This document shows positions 8,984 through 17,098 of a stretch of DNA of 64,000 bases, piece after piece. The DNA lies in assembly GCF_035830635.1 (NCBI RefSeq), contig NZ_JAYMFI010000019.1, positions 1-64,000 on the forward strand, given 5' to 3'. Below the pieces are notes generated by a model, which searched no databases, was not told the origin of the DNA, and worked only from the letters and a program-made list of their open reading frames with translations. Source of the DNA: Adlercreutzia shanghongiae (GTDB taxonomy: Bacteria; Actinomycetota; Coriobacteriia; Coriobacteriales; Eggerthellaceae). The position numbers were made by a program, and so were the translations under genes. The number at the start of each line of letters is the position of its first letter. Positions within the stretch are counted from its first letter, which is position 1.

Positions 8984-9591
8984 TGAAAAATACGCTTGTC
9001 ATCGACTTGGACCGCTGCTCGGGCTGCGACTCCTGCGTGGCCGCCTGCAAGCACGAGAACCAGATGAACCTGGGCGTGGTGCGCAACCACGTGTCGGCCA
9101 TAGGCCCCGTGGGCACCTTCCCCGACATCGAGATGTACTGGCTGCCCATGCAGTGCCAGCAGTGCGAGAACCCCGGCTGCATCGAGGTGTGCCCCACCGG
9201 CGCCTCCTACCGCGACGAGGAGACCGGCATCGTGCTCGTGAACGCCGAGGACTGCATCGGCTGCGAGAGCTGCCTGACCGGCTGCCCCTACGGCGTGCGC
9301 CAGATGAACCCGAAGACCAACACCATCGAGAAGTGCACGCTGTGCTTCCAGCGCAAGAACGACGAGACGTGGGAGCCGGCCTGCGTGCACAACTGCTGCT
9401 GCGGCGCCCGCATCTTCGGTGATCTGGACGACCCGGAGTCCGCGGCGAGCAAGGCCGTGGCCGCCGCCGGCGATGCCGCGCACTATCTGTGGGATCCGGC
9501 GAGCTTGGCCCCCACGACGGTCTACATTCTCTCTGAGAAGACCGCCAAGTGGCAGGAGGAGCCCGTCGAGGTCACCCGCTACGAGAAGTAA
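8983..9591 (+). CDS. Four-cluster 4Fe-4S ferredoxin subunit (DmsB/PsrB type)
   Basis: This 202-aa electron-transfer subunit carries four cysteine groups: CSGCDSCVAAC (about 12-22), CQQCENPGCIEVC (about 60-72), CIGCESCLTGC (about 90-100) and CTLCFQRK with a later CVHNC (about 115-140). The layout matches DmsB, PsrB and NrfC proteins, which hold four 4Fe-4S clusters. It has no Tat signal of its own and is probably exported bound to the catalytic subunit. Its ATG shares one base with the upstream TAA, indicating coupled translation. It should carry electrons between a membrane partner and the molybdenum site. Confidence 0.92.
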   Translation: MKNTLVIDLDRCSGCDSCVAACKHENQMNLGVVRNHVSAIGPVGTFPDIEMYWLPMQCQQCENPGCIEVCPTGASYRDEETGIVLVNAEDCIGCESCLTGCPYGVRQMNPKTNTIEKCTLCFQRKNDETWEPACVHNCCCGARIFGDLDDPESAASKAVAAAGDAAHYLWDPASLAPTTVYILSEKTAKWQEEPVEVTRYEK

Positions 9592-9612
9592 GTAGCTTCG
9601 CACTACCCGCGA

Positions 9613-9653
9613 GGGGCGCTGCTTGCCAGCCAGCCGACGGCGCCCCTTCTTTC
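9613..9653 (+). terminator. Hairpin after ferredoxin gene
   Basis: GGGGCGC (9613-9619) pairs with GCGCCCC (9640-9646) across a 20-nt loop and is followed by TTCTTTC. It probably terminates or weakens read-through between the structural genes and the chaperone gene. A TACAAT at 9781-9786 may be the -10 box of a separate chaperone promoter. Confidence 0.55.
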
Positions 9654-9817
9654 ACGCACGTCTTCCGGCCGCCCCTCCCTCCCTACCCGGCGGCCGGAAG
9701 ATGCGCAGGGCGCGTCCTGCAGATGCAGGGCAACCGAGGCCGCTTTGCCGCGCGCAGCGACAAGGATGCCTCGGTTGCTCTACAATGCGAGGAGAGAACA
9801 AGAGGAGAGGGGAGTCT

Positions 9818-10561
9818 ATGGACGACGCTTTGGGACATGCCGAAGGCGGGAAGCCAGTCGGGGCCAACGAGGTCACCGAGGAGATGATCGCGGCCTGTGA
9901 GGGCCGTGCCGCCTTCTACGACATGCTGGCCGCCATCTACTTCCGGCCGCTTACGGCCGAGCAGATCGAGAACATCGCCGAGATGGACTGGTCCGAGTAC
10001 GCCGATTTGAACGAGCTGTTCGCCGACGGCCTGAACGATATGGCCCGTTACCTGCGCAAGCGCAACTCCGGCACCCGCCAGGAGCTGGCCGTGGACTTCA
10101 CGAGCGCGTTTGCCGGCACCTCGTCGTGGAAGGGCCGCTACGCGGTGCCCTACGAGAGCGTGCATACGAGCGAGGAAGGGCTCATGTTCCAGGACGCCTA
10201 CCACGAGGTGTTCCAGCTGTACAAGGCCAACCACGTGGCCAAGGCCGAGGGCTACGACTTCCCCCACGACCACCTGTCGTTCATGTGCGAGTTCCTCGTG
10301 GTGCTCTCCGGCCGCATTGCCGAGGCCCTGCGCGCCGGCGACGACGCCGAGGCCCTGCGCCAGGTGAACGTGTCCCGCGCGTTTCTGGCCGACCATATCC
10401 TGTCGTGGTTCGACACGTTCCAGGATTTGGCTCTGCTGCTTCTTCAGACGCGCTTCTACCGCGGCATCCTGAAGGTGTCCAAGGCGTTCTTCCTGGAGGA
10501 CGCCGAGCTTCTGCAATCCATCGCCGTCGAGCTCGAGGAACGCCTCGAGGCCGGGGAATAG
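9818..10561 (+). CDS. TorD/DmsD-family molybdoenzyme chaperone
   Basis: The 247-aa helical protein matches the TorD family, whose members hold the Tat signal of a molybdoenzyme until cofactor is inserted. The characteristic block is YESVHTSEEG then LMFQDAY (about 110-127), a form of the family's Y-x-S-x-[YHF] region, followed by the EGYDFPHDHLSFMCEFL segment (about 145-161), the conserved DH-x-x-x-[ML] motif. An in-frame start at 9623 would add 65 unrelated residues; ATG 9818 has AGGAGAGGGGAG just upstream and is chosen. The client is most likely the catalytic subunit at 6095. Confidence 0.87.
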   Translation: MDDALGHAEGGKPVGANEVTEEMIAACEGRAAFYDMLAAIYFRPLTAEQIENIAEMDWSEYADLNELFADGLNDMARYLRKRNSGTRQELAVDFTSAFAGTSSWKGRYAVPYESVHTSEEGLMFQDAYHEVFQLYKANHVAKAEGYDFPHDHLSFMCEFLVVLSGRIAEALRAGDDAEALRQVNVSRAFLADHILSWFDTFQDLALLLLQTRFYRGILKVSKAFFLEDAELLQSIAVELEERLEAGE

Positions 10562-10570
10562 GGGTACGTC

Positions 10571-11302
10571 ATGGATTTCGCCATCATCCTCCTGGTCACC
10601 ATCGCCGCCTGCTTCGCCCTGCGCAATCCCGTCAAGGCGTGCCCGACGGCCTTCTACGCCGTCGCCATCGCCGTGGACGTGCTGTTCGTGTTCGGCTCCA
10701 CCGTGGGCCTGCCCCGCGCCGTTTGGAGCCCGCTCTTTGTGCTCATCCAGAAGTGCGAGCTGTCGCTGGCGATGTTCGTCGTGGTCATGTTCATCGGCTG
10801 CCTTGCCAAGGAGTCGCGCGCCTGCAAGTGGCTCAAGCCCATCCGCAGCGAGCTGTCCATTATCGCGTGGTTCCTCTCGCTGGGCCATATGGCGGTGTAT
10901 CTGGAGAGCTACCTGCCCCGCATCTTCGGGGGCGGAGCCATCTCCGGTAACGTGATGGGGGCCTTCGCGCTGGCCATCGTGCTGCTCGTGCTGCTCATCG
11001 TGCTGGGCGTGACCTCCTTCGCCTTTGTGAAGAAGACCATGCGCACCGAGACGTGGAAGAAGGTGCAGAAGCTGGCCTATCCGTTCTTCGGCCTGGTGTA
11101 CGTGCACCTGCTGCTGATGCTGCTTCCCTCGGCGCTGCACGGCGGCCTGGCTGCTCAGGCGTCGGTGGCCGTGTACTCCGTGGTGTTCGTCGGCTACGGG
11201 CTCTGCCGCACGGGCCGTGCCCTGCTCGATCGGCAGGACGCCGGCGCTCCGGCCAGGGCGAGCGCGCCGTCGTTTTCCGAAGAGCCGGATTTGGTGTCCT
11301 AG
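10571..11302 (+). CDS. Ferric-reductase-like transmembrane protein (cytochrome b type)
   Basis: The 243-aa protein is mostly hydrophobic, with about six membrane helices, and resembles the ferric-reductase-like domain of the YedZ/MsrQ group, which binds heme b. Candidate heme ligands are the His in LSLGHMAVYL (about 103-112) and in YVHLLLML (about 177-184). It starts nine nucleotides after the TorD-like gene, so the two are cotranscribed. It could feed quinol electrons to the ferredoxin and catalytic subunits, replacing the NrfD/DmsC anchor that is absent here. That role is inferred. Confidence 0.75.
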   Translation: MDFAIILLVTIAACFALRNPVKACPTAFYAVAIAVDVLFVFGSTVGLPRAVWSPLFVLIQKCELSLAMFVVVMFIGCLAKESRACKWLKPIRSELSIIAWFLSLGHMAVYLESYLPRIFGGGAISGNVMGAFALAIVLLVLLIVLGVTSFAFVKKTMRTETWKKVQKLAYPFFGLVYVHLLLMLLPSALHGGLAAQASVAVYSVVFVGYGLCRTGRALLDRQDAGAPARASAPSFSEEPDLVS

Positions 11303-11318
11303 AAAAAGAAGCTGAGAT

Positions 11319-11350
11319 GCAAAGCGCGCCTTGGAAAAGGCGCTCTTTGC
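11319..11350 (+). terminator. Stem-loop ending the molybdoenzyme operon
   Basis: GCAAAGCGCGCCTT (11319-11332) pairs with AAGGCGCTCTTTGC (11337-11350), with one internal mismatch region and a GGAA loop. There is no long T-tract, but the hairpin lies between the membrane subunit and the separate LuxR gene. Confidence 0.5.
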
Positions 11351-11364
11351 GCTAAGGGGATGAC

Positions 11365-12930
11365 ATGGCCGCGACCAATACCTTTCTGGCTAAGCTCGTA
11401 AGGGCCTGGCCGGCGCTGCCCTACATGGCCCTAGGGGCGCTGCTCGCCTCGGTCTATATCGCCAGCTCCGGCACGGCTTGGCTGTCGGACACCGAGATGA
11501 ACGGCGGGAATCTCTCCACGCTCATCATCGCGTCGAGCCTGGCCTTCGGCGCGGTCATGCTGGCGGGCACTTTTGCGGCACCGAGGGTTCGCGTGGGGCT
11601 GGAAAAGCCCTTTGCGGCCCTTTGGGGCGGCGCGATGTCGTCGGCGGGCAGCCTGCTCGTCATTCTCATTGGCCCGTACTACTTCTACTACCTGCTGCCC
11701 GGTTGGGCGATCATGACGCTCTTCATCTTCGGCGCGGTGCTGTTCGGCGCGGGTCTGGGTGTTGTCGCCCTGCGCTGCGGACAGCTCTTCGGGGCGCTTC
11801 CGCCGCGGCAGGTCATCCTGTACGTGGCGTACTCCCAGTTCGTTGTGGGCGCCTCGTTCTTTATCGTAGTGGGCTCTCCCGCCTGGGCTCCGGTGTCCGG
11901 CGGCCCCAGTTTGGCCGGCATTCTCGTCTTCGTGCTCCTGCCCGCCGCCGCGGGCTTTTTGGCTATGCTCTCGCGCTACAACGAGCAACCGACCCAGGGG
12001 CTGGAGCGCTCGCTGTCCCGCGCGTCGCTGCCGAAGTCCTTCTGGAAGCTTCTGGCCGTGGTGTTCGTGTTCTCCTGCATCGTCTCGTCGGTTTACGCCT
12101 CCTCGGTGGCGATCTCCTCCATCGATACGACGCTCAATGGGTCGCGGCTCGTCATGCTCGTGCGCATGGTGCTCGCCCTCGCCCTGGCCGTCGTGGCCGT
12201 GGGCACCGAGGGCGACCGCTTGAACTTCGGCAAGCTCTACTCGGTGGTCATGGTGGTGTCCGTGGCGCTCGTGGCCTGCCTGCCCTTGGTGACGGTGCTG
12301 CACACGGTGCTCTCGCAGATCGTGTCGCTGGCCAGCGTCGTCTTCGAGCTGTTCCTCTGGTGCACGCTGGCCTTCATCGTCTTTCAGCGCCGGGTGTCGG
12401 CGGTCATCGTGTTCGGCTACGGCTACGGCGCCTACCAGTTGGGCAACGGTATCGGCTGGCTGTCCGGGGCCCAGGCCCTGGGATCGCTCTTCGGCGCCGT
12501 GGGCGAGGCGTTCGCCTATATGATCATGGCGCTTATCGTGCTCGCCTGCGCCTTCGTCATCTTCTCGGAGCGGGAGTTCGACCGCCTGTTCATCCCGCAG
12601 GTTGAAGGGGCGCCGACCCTTGACGAGCTGCTCATGCAGGATCTTACCGCCGAGCGCGCCGAAGAGGGGGAGGGCGACGAGCCGGCGGTGAAGAAGGGTC
12701 GCTTCGGCGTCGCCATAGAAGAGCTCACTGAGACCTACCAGCTCTCGCCGCGAGAGACCGATGTGCTGCGTTGCTTGGCCATGGGCTACAACAGCTCCAC
12801 GACGGCGAGCAAGCTGCATATTTCCTGGAACACGGTACGCACCCATACGCGCAACGTCTACGGCAAACTGGGCGTGCATTCCCAGCAGGAACTCATCGCG
12901 TTGGTGGACGAGGCCACGGCGGGGGAGTAA
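11365..12930 (+). CDS. Membrane-bound LuxR-family transcriptional regulator
   Basis: The 521-aa protein has about 12 hydrophobic segments across residues 15-400, resembling a major-facilitator-like sensor region. A C-terminal LuxR-type helix-turn-helix follows at about 455-515 (LSPRETDVLRCLAMG, then TVRTHTRNVYGKLGV). Such fusions are abundant in Eggerthellaceae and often sit beside a reductase operon. Its position directly after the molybdoenzyme operon suggests that it controls that operon in response to a membrane-detected substrate; this is inference. The ATG follows AAGGGG. Compare the paralogue at 17099. Confidence 0.88.
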   Translation: MAATNTFLAKLVRAWPALPYMALGALLASVYIASSGTAWLSDTEMNGGNLSTLIIASSLAFGAVMLAGTFAAPRVRVGLEKPFAALWGGAMSSAGSLLVILIGPYYFYYLLPGWAIMTLFIFGAVLFGAGLGVVALRCGQLFGALPPRQVILYVAYSQFVVGASFFIVVGSPAWAPVSGGPSLAGILVFVLLPAAAGFLAMLSRYNEQPTQGLERSLSRASLPKSFWKLLAVVFVFSCIVSSVYASSVAISSIDTTLNGSRLVMLVRMVLALALAVVAVGTEGDRLNFGKLYSVVMVVSVALVACLPLVTVLHTVLSQIVSLASVVFELFLWCTLAFIVFQRRVSAVIVFGYGYGAYQLGNGIGWLSGAQALGSLFGAVGEAFAYMIMALIVLACAFVIFSEREFDRLFIPQVEGAPTLDELLMQDLTAERAEEGEGDEPAVKKGRFGVAIEELTETYQLSPRETDVLRCLAMGYNSSTTASKLHISWNTVRTHTRNVYGKLGVHSQQELIALVDEATAGE

Positions 12931-13027
12931 GGGCCGCGCCTCGGAGGCGGCGGCTCTATTATGCTCGTTGCGGTTTATTCCCTCTTGTGTATAATAGTTT
13001 CCCGAGAGACGACCTTGAGGGGGAGCT

Positions 13028-14029
13028 GTGAAGGACTCGCACGGCAGGACCATTGACTATCTGCGTATTTCGCTGACGGACCGCTGCAATTTCCGATGCG
13101 TCTACTGCATGCCCGAGGACGGCGTGTGCCAGATGGCCCACGACGAGATTCTGCGCATCGAGGAGATCGAGCGCCTGGTGCGGGTGGCCGCGGGCCTCGG
13201 CATCAAGAGCGTGCGGCTCACCGGCGGCGAGCCTCTGGTGCGCAAAGGCGTGGTGGATCTGGTGGCCGCTATCACCGACGTTCCCGGCATCGAGAACGTG
13301 TCCATGACCACCAACGGCGTGCTTTTGCCCCGCATGATCGACGACTTGAAGGCCGCGGGGCTCTCGCGGGTGAACATCTCGCTGGACACGCTGGACGCCG
13401 ACCAGTTTCGTGCCATCACGCGGGTGGGCCGTCTGGAGGACACGCTCGCCGGCATCGACGCGGCCCTTGAGGCGGGGCTCAACCCCGTTAAGGTGAACGC
13501 TGTGGCCGTGCGCAGCCTCGACCAGGATTTCCTCGAGTTCGCGAAGCTTTCCATCGACCGGCCGCTGCACGTGCGCTTCATCGAGTACATGCCTGTGGGC
13601 GATACGAGCGAAGATGCGGGCACGGGCTGGGGCAAGGCCGATGTGATTCCCTCCGAGGAGCTCTTCCAGATTATCAATCGTCGTGCCGCCGCGGCCGGCC
13701 TTCCGTCGCTGCGGGCGGCAGGGAGCGCCAAGCCTTTGGGCTGGGGCCCGGCGCGCTACTTCGAGTTCCCGAACGCCCGGGGTACTGTGGGCTTCATCAG
13801 CCCCCTGTCGCGTCACTTCTGCAGCGAGTGCAACCGCCTGCGCGTGACCGCCGACGGCAAGGTGCGGCCCTGCTTGTTCTCCGACGACGAGTACGATGTG
13901 CGGCAGGCCCTGCGCGCCGGCGACGACGAGGCGGCCCGCGATGTGCTGCTGACCGCGCTCGGCGCCAAGCCCGACGAGCACCACGACAAGGTAGGCACCG
14001 ACCGGAAGATGTCCCAAATAGGCGGCTAG
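13028..14029 (+). CDS. moaA: GTP 3',8-cyclase MoaA
   Basis: MoaA is the radical SAM enzyme that, with MoaC, converts GTP to cyclic pyranopterin monophosphate, the first step of molybdenum cofactor synthesis. The N-terminal cluster motif is CNFRCVYC (about 20-27, CxxxCxxC). The C-terminal cluster ligands lie in CSECNRLRVTADGKVRPC (about 265-282). The protein ends in the conserved Gly-Gly that MoaA needs for activity. The start is GTG at 13028 behind GAGGGGGAG. Its 333-aa length is normal. It lies between the Mo-enzyme block and moaC, 94 nt upstream of the latter. Confidence 0.96.
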   Translation: MKDSHGRTIDYLRISLTDRCNFRCVYCMPEDGVCQMAHDEILRIEEIERLVRVAAGLGIKSVRLTGGEPLVRKGVVDLVAAITDVPGIENVSMTTNGVLLPRMIDDLKAAGLSRVNISLDTLDADQFRAITRVGRLEDTLAGIDAALEAGLNPVKVNAVAVRSLDQDFLEFAKLSIDRPLHVRFIEYMPVGDTSEDAGTGWGKADVIPSEELFQIINRRAAAAGLPSLRAAGSAKPLGWGPARYFEFPNARGTVGFISPLSRHFCSECNRLRVTADGKVRPCLFSDDEYDVRQALRAGDDEAARDVLLTALGAKPDEHHDKVGTDRKMSQIGG

Positions 14030-14123
14030 ACGCCTTGCGGCTCTCAAGAGCCGACAGATTGAATCCGCAGGGGCAGACTTCGGTTCGCCCCCCCCCTCAC
14101 CCAGGCAGAGCAAGGAGCACCCC

Positions 14124-14627
14124 ATGACCGAGCAGCTGACCCACATCGACGAGAACGGCGACGTCCGCATGGTGGACGTGTCGCAGAAGGCCGACACCGA
14201 GCGCGTGGCCGTGGCCGAGGGCTTCATCTCCATGAAGCCGGAGACCCTCGCGCTTATCGTGGAGGGCAAGGCCGCCAAGGGCGACGTGCTCGCCTGCGCC
14301 CGCGTGGCCGGCGTGATGGCGGCGAAGAAGACGAGCGACCTTATCCCCATGTGCCACCCGCTGAACATCACCAAGGCGAAGGTGGAGTGCGAGCCGGTGC
14401 GCGCGGGCGAGCGCGCCGACGGCCGCGTGGGCATTCGCGTGATTACCACCTGCGGCGTCACCGGCAAGACCGGCATCGAGATGGAGGCCCTCACGGCGGC
14501 TTCTGTGGCGTGTCTGACGGTCTACGATATGTGCAAGGCCGTGGACCGCGGCATGGAGATTTCCGACGTGCGCCTGCTACGGAAGGACGGCGGCAAGACC
14601 GGCCTGTGGCTGCGCGAGAACTCCTAG
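14124..14627 (+). CDS. moaC: Cyclic pyranopterin monophosphate synthase MoaC
   Basis: The 167-aa enzyme acts on the MoaA product to form cPMP. Family signatures are MVDVSQK (about 16-22), AAKKTSDLIPMCHPL (about 58-72), with the catalytic Met-Cys-His, and GKTGIEMEALTA (about 115-126) with the conserved Lys. The ATG at 14124 follows GAGCAAGGAG. A small stem-loop (CGGCTCT/AGAGCCG, 14038-14053) separates it from moaA. No moaE, moaD or mog gene is in the window. Confidence 0.96.
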   Translation: MTEQLTHIDENGDVRMVDVSQKADTERVAVAEGFISMKPETLALIVEGKAAKGDVLACARVAGVMAAKKTSDLIPMCHPLNITKAKVECEPVRAGERADGRVGIRVITTCGVTGKTGIEMEALTAASVACLTVYDMCKAVDRGMEISDVRLLRKDGGKTGLWLRENS

Positions 14628-14647
14628 GCGCGAGCGCATCCCTGCTA

Positions 14648-14785
14648 TTCTGCTTGCAAAACGACGGTTAGCGTAGTCCTCTCGCTTCGAATGCTCGGAT
14701 TGTGAAGATGCCACCTGGGAAAACTCGGTCTGTTTTCTCGGATGGCATCGCTGAAACTACGCTACCCGTCATTTTGCAAGCAGAA
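14648..14785. repeat. 138-bp near-palindromic inverted repeat
   Basis: The 30-nt arms 14648-14677 and 14756-14785 are inverted copies matching at 28 of 30 positions. A second nested stem, GATGCCA (14707-14713) with TGGCATC (14743-14749), continues inward with G-T pairs. The whole unit can fold into one long cruciform or hairpin. It contains no gene and sits in the 400-nt gap between the convergent moaC and FAD-reductase genes. The rest of that gap holds two shorter terminator-like hairpins. Confidence 0.8.
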
Positions 14786-14815
14786 ATCCGCCCAAGCGGT
14801 GCGACTGGACGCAAT

Positions 14816-14860
14816 GCGCGAAGCCCCCGGCCTGGGAGGGAGAGGCCGGGGGCTTCGCGC
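14816..14860. terminator. 18-bp hairpin between convergent genes
   Basis: The arms 14816-14833 and 14843-14860 are perfectly complementary over 18 bp (core AAGCCCCCGGCCT) with a nine-base loop. There is no T-tract on either side, so it is a U-less, probably bidirectional, terminator for moaC and the opposing FAD-reductase gene. Confidence 0.65.
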
Positions 14861-14978
14861 GTCATCTGCGGCTTCGAGGGATTCGGGCCGCAACGGGTAT
14901 GGCGGCAGGATCGGGTGCTTCCACTCGGTGAGACGCCCGGGAAGTCGGGAGCGCCGCTGGAAGGGGCCGACCGATAAG

Positions 14979-15014
14979 GCCGGGCGCGCCTCCTGCGAGA
15001 GGGGAGCGCCCGGC
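14979..15014 (-). terminator. Terminator-like hairpin of FAD reductase gene
   Basis: GCCGGGCGC (14979-14987) pairs with GCGCCCGGC (15006-15014). It lies 14 nt beyond the stop codon of the minus-strand flavoprotein gene and is likely its terminator, again without a strong T-tract. Confidence 0.55.
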
Positions 15015-15027
15015 GGGAGCGTACGGG

Positions 15028-16830
15028 CTAGCCGAGGAACTTCGCCACGGACTTGCCGCACTCGCGGCCGAGCACCAGCGCGAAGGCCAAGGACACGCCT
15101 GGGATGGGGGTGATGTACTCGGTGCCGAAGCGGCGGCCGCAGTCGTTGCCGGCCATGTACAGGCCGGGGATGGGCTCGTAGTTGGCGTCGAGGGCGTTCT
15201 GCTCGCCGTCGGTGATGATGCCGCCCATGGTGACCATGGTCTCGCCGAGCACCGGGTCGAAGGTGCAGGCGTAGAAGGGGCCGTCCTTCACGGGGAAGAG
15301 CACTTCCTTCGCGCGGCCGAACTCCTCGTCGGCGCCGGCCTCGCAGTAGCCGTTGTAGCGCTCGATCTGCGCCACGAACTCGGTGGCGGCGTCACCGGTG
15401 AGGCCGAGCTGGCCGGCCAGGCCCTCGAGGGTGTCGTCGGCGATGAACTCGACGGAGGTCATAGGACCGCCGCCGCCCGGGCCGCCCTGGCCCTCTTCCT
15501 GCTCCGGCTCCTCGTAGGTGCCCTTGAACTTGGCGTAGGCCTTGTCCAGGTCGTCGCGCAGCGACTGGATGTTCTCCTCGGTGGCGTTGAATCCGGCGTG
15601 CTGGGGCAGCGTGTACTGGCGGTACTCGGTGAAGTTGTTGTCGCACACGGCGTACTTGGTCTTGCGGCTCATGAACGTGGTCTGGTAGCCGCGCTGCTCG
15701 CTGGTGGGGTAGAACTCGTTGCAGAAGCGCTTGCCCGACTCATCGATCCACACGGCCTGGGGCAGGCAGTTCATCTTGCCGGGGACGGAGAGGCCCTTCA
15801 TGTTCATGCCGGCGATGGGCGTGGTCTCCAGGTGCGCGCCGGCCCAGTAGGCCATCTGCACGCCGCGGCCGTCGTTGGCCGACATGGAGTTCAGCTCCTC
15901 GCCCTCCACCAGGGCCTGGGCCATATCGGGCATGAAGTAGGCCATCATGTCGGGATTGCCGCCCATGCCGCCGCAGGCGCAGACCACGGCCTTGCAGTTG
16001 ATCTTCACGTAGCCGTCGGCATCGGAGGCCACAAGGCCGGCCACGGCGCCGTCCTGCATGATGATGTACTCGGCGGTGGTGCCGAAGAAGAACTGGGCGC
16101 CCTTCTCCTCAGCGGCGGCCTGGTTGTACATCTGGATCTTGGTCTGGTTGCACTCGCCGTAGAAGGAGCACACGCTCGGCCAGAACTTGATGCCCGACAG
16201 CTCGGAGAGCTGGTGCTCGGTGGGCGGGAAGAAGGCCGTCGTCATGGTGGCGAAGTCCTCTTCGGTCAGACGGTCGAGGTACCAGTTGGAGTTGGCCTCG
16301 GAGTTCTGGGCGAACTTCATGACGAGGGCGGGGTTCGGCATGTTCGAGGTGATCTTCATGAAGTTCTGGTAGAACTCCACCGGATCGATGTGCGGCACGC
16401 CGCGCTCCTGCAGGATGGCCGCGTTCAGCGAGGCGAACTCGTTGCCCACGGCGGCGTAGGTGTCCTCGGGCTGCTTCTCGATGAGGATGACGTTCTTGCC
16501 CTGCTCGGCCAGCTCGCGGCAGGCGGTGATGCCGGCGAAGCCGTGGCCGCAGACGACCGCGTCGCAGTTAAGCTCCTTGGCGAAGTCGGTCACCTCGGCC
16601 GGCGGGGTCATCCAGCTGGTGTCCTTCACGTTGTGGATGTGCACGTCGCTCGCGCCGGCGCCCTGAGCGGTCGCCTCGGCGCCCTCTGCGGCATTGCCCG
16701 CAGCCGCACTGCCGTTGCCGGCGGCCGGCGAGCAGCCGGCGAGCCCGGCCGCGCCTGCGGCCATGGCGGCCACGGCGCCCATGCCGATGAACGAGCGGCG
16801 GGACATGCCCTTGATGTTCTCCTTGCTCAT
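15028..16830 (-). CDS. Tat-exported FAD-dependent reductase (fumarate reductase/flavocytochrome c flavoprotein type)
   Basis: The 600-aa protein begins with a twin-arginine signal SRRSFIGMG (10-18) and a possible lipobox LAGC (Cys33). The FAD-binding dinucleotide motif is CGHGFAGITACRELAEQGK, and the C-terminal block GLYMAGNDCGRRFG is typical of the fumarate reductase/succinate dehydrogenase flavoprotein family. There is no heme-c motif or obvious FMN-binding domain, so electrons must come from another protein. Eggerthellaceae have dozens of such enzymes that reduce enoates or other dietary acceptors; the substrate is unknown. The ATG at 16830 is preferred over an upstream start because GGGAGGACAGG lies just before it. 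It is divergent from a membrane LuxR gene. Confidence 0.85.
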   Translation of the reverse strand: MSKENIKGMSRRSFIGMGAVAAMAAGAAGLAGCSPAAGNGSAAAGNAAEGAEATAQGAGASDVHIHNVKDTSWMTPPAEVTDFAKELNCDAVVCGHGFAGITACRELAEQGKNVILIEKQPEDTYAAVGNEFASLNAAILQERGVPHIDPVEFYQNFMKITSNMPNPALVMKFAQNSEANSNWYLDRLTEEDFATMTTAFFPPTEHQLSELSGIKFWPSVCSFYGECNQTKIQMYNQAAAEEKGAQFFFGTTAEYIIMQDGAVAGLVASDADGYVKINCKAVVCACGGMGGNPDMMAYFMPDMAQALVEGEELNSMSANDGRGVQMAYWAGAHLETTPIAGMNMKGLSVPGKMNCLPQAVWIDESGKRFCNEFYPTSEQRGYQTTFMSRKTKYAVCDNNFTEYRQYTLPQHAGFNATEENIQSLRDDLDKAYAKFKGTYEEPEQEEGQGGPGGGGPMTSVEFIADDTLEGLAGQLGLTGDAATEFVAQIERYNGYCEAGADEEFGRAKEVLFPVKDGPFYACTFDPVLGETMVTMGGIITDGEQNALDANYEPIPGLYMAGNDCGRRFGTEYITPIPGVSLAFALVLGRECGKSVAKFLG

Positions 16831-17098
16831 TTCCCTGTCCTCCCTTGGTGTCGGGGTCGTTGACTCGCGGCGCCCTCTGCACCGCGATGGCCCCATGCTG
16901 GCACGGGATGGTGCCCGCGAGAAATCGTCGGAACGGGGTATTTGCCGGAATCGCTCCTCGCGGAATTGGGGTAGATACGGCTAAACTGCAGGTCAGAACG
17001 GATTTGAAAGATAATGGAACGGCGAGTCCCCACTGCGTCAACATTGGGTATACTAGGCGGCGATCTGTTGCGACGCGAACCGGGGAGGGTGACGTCCG

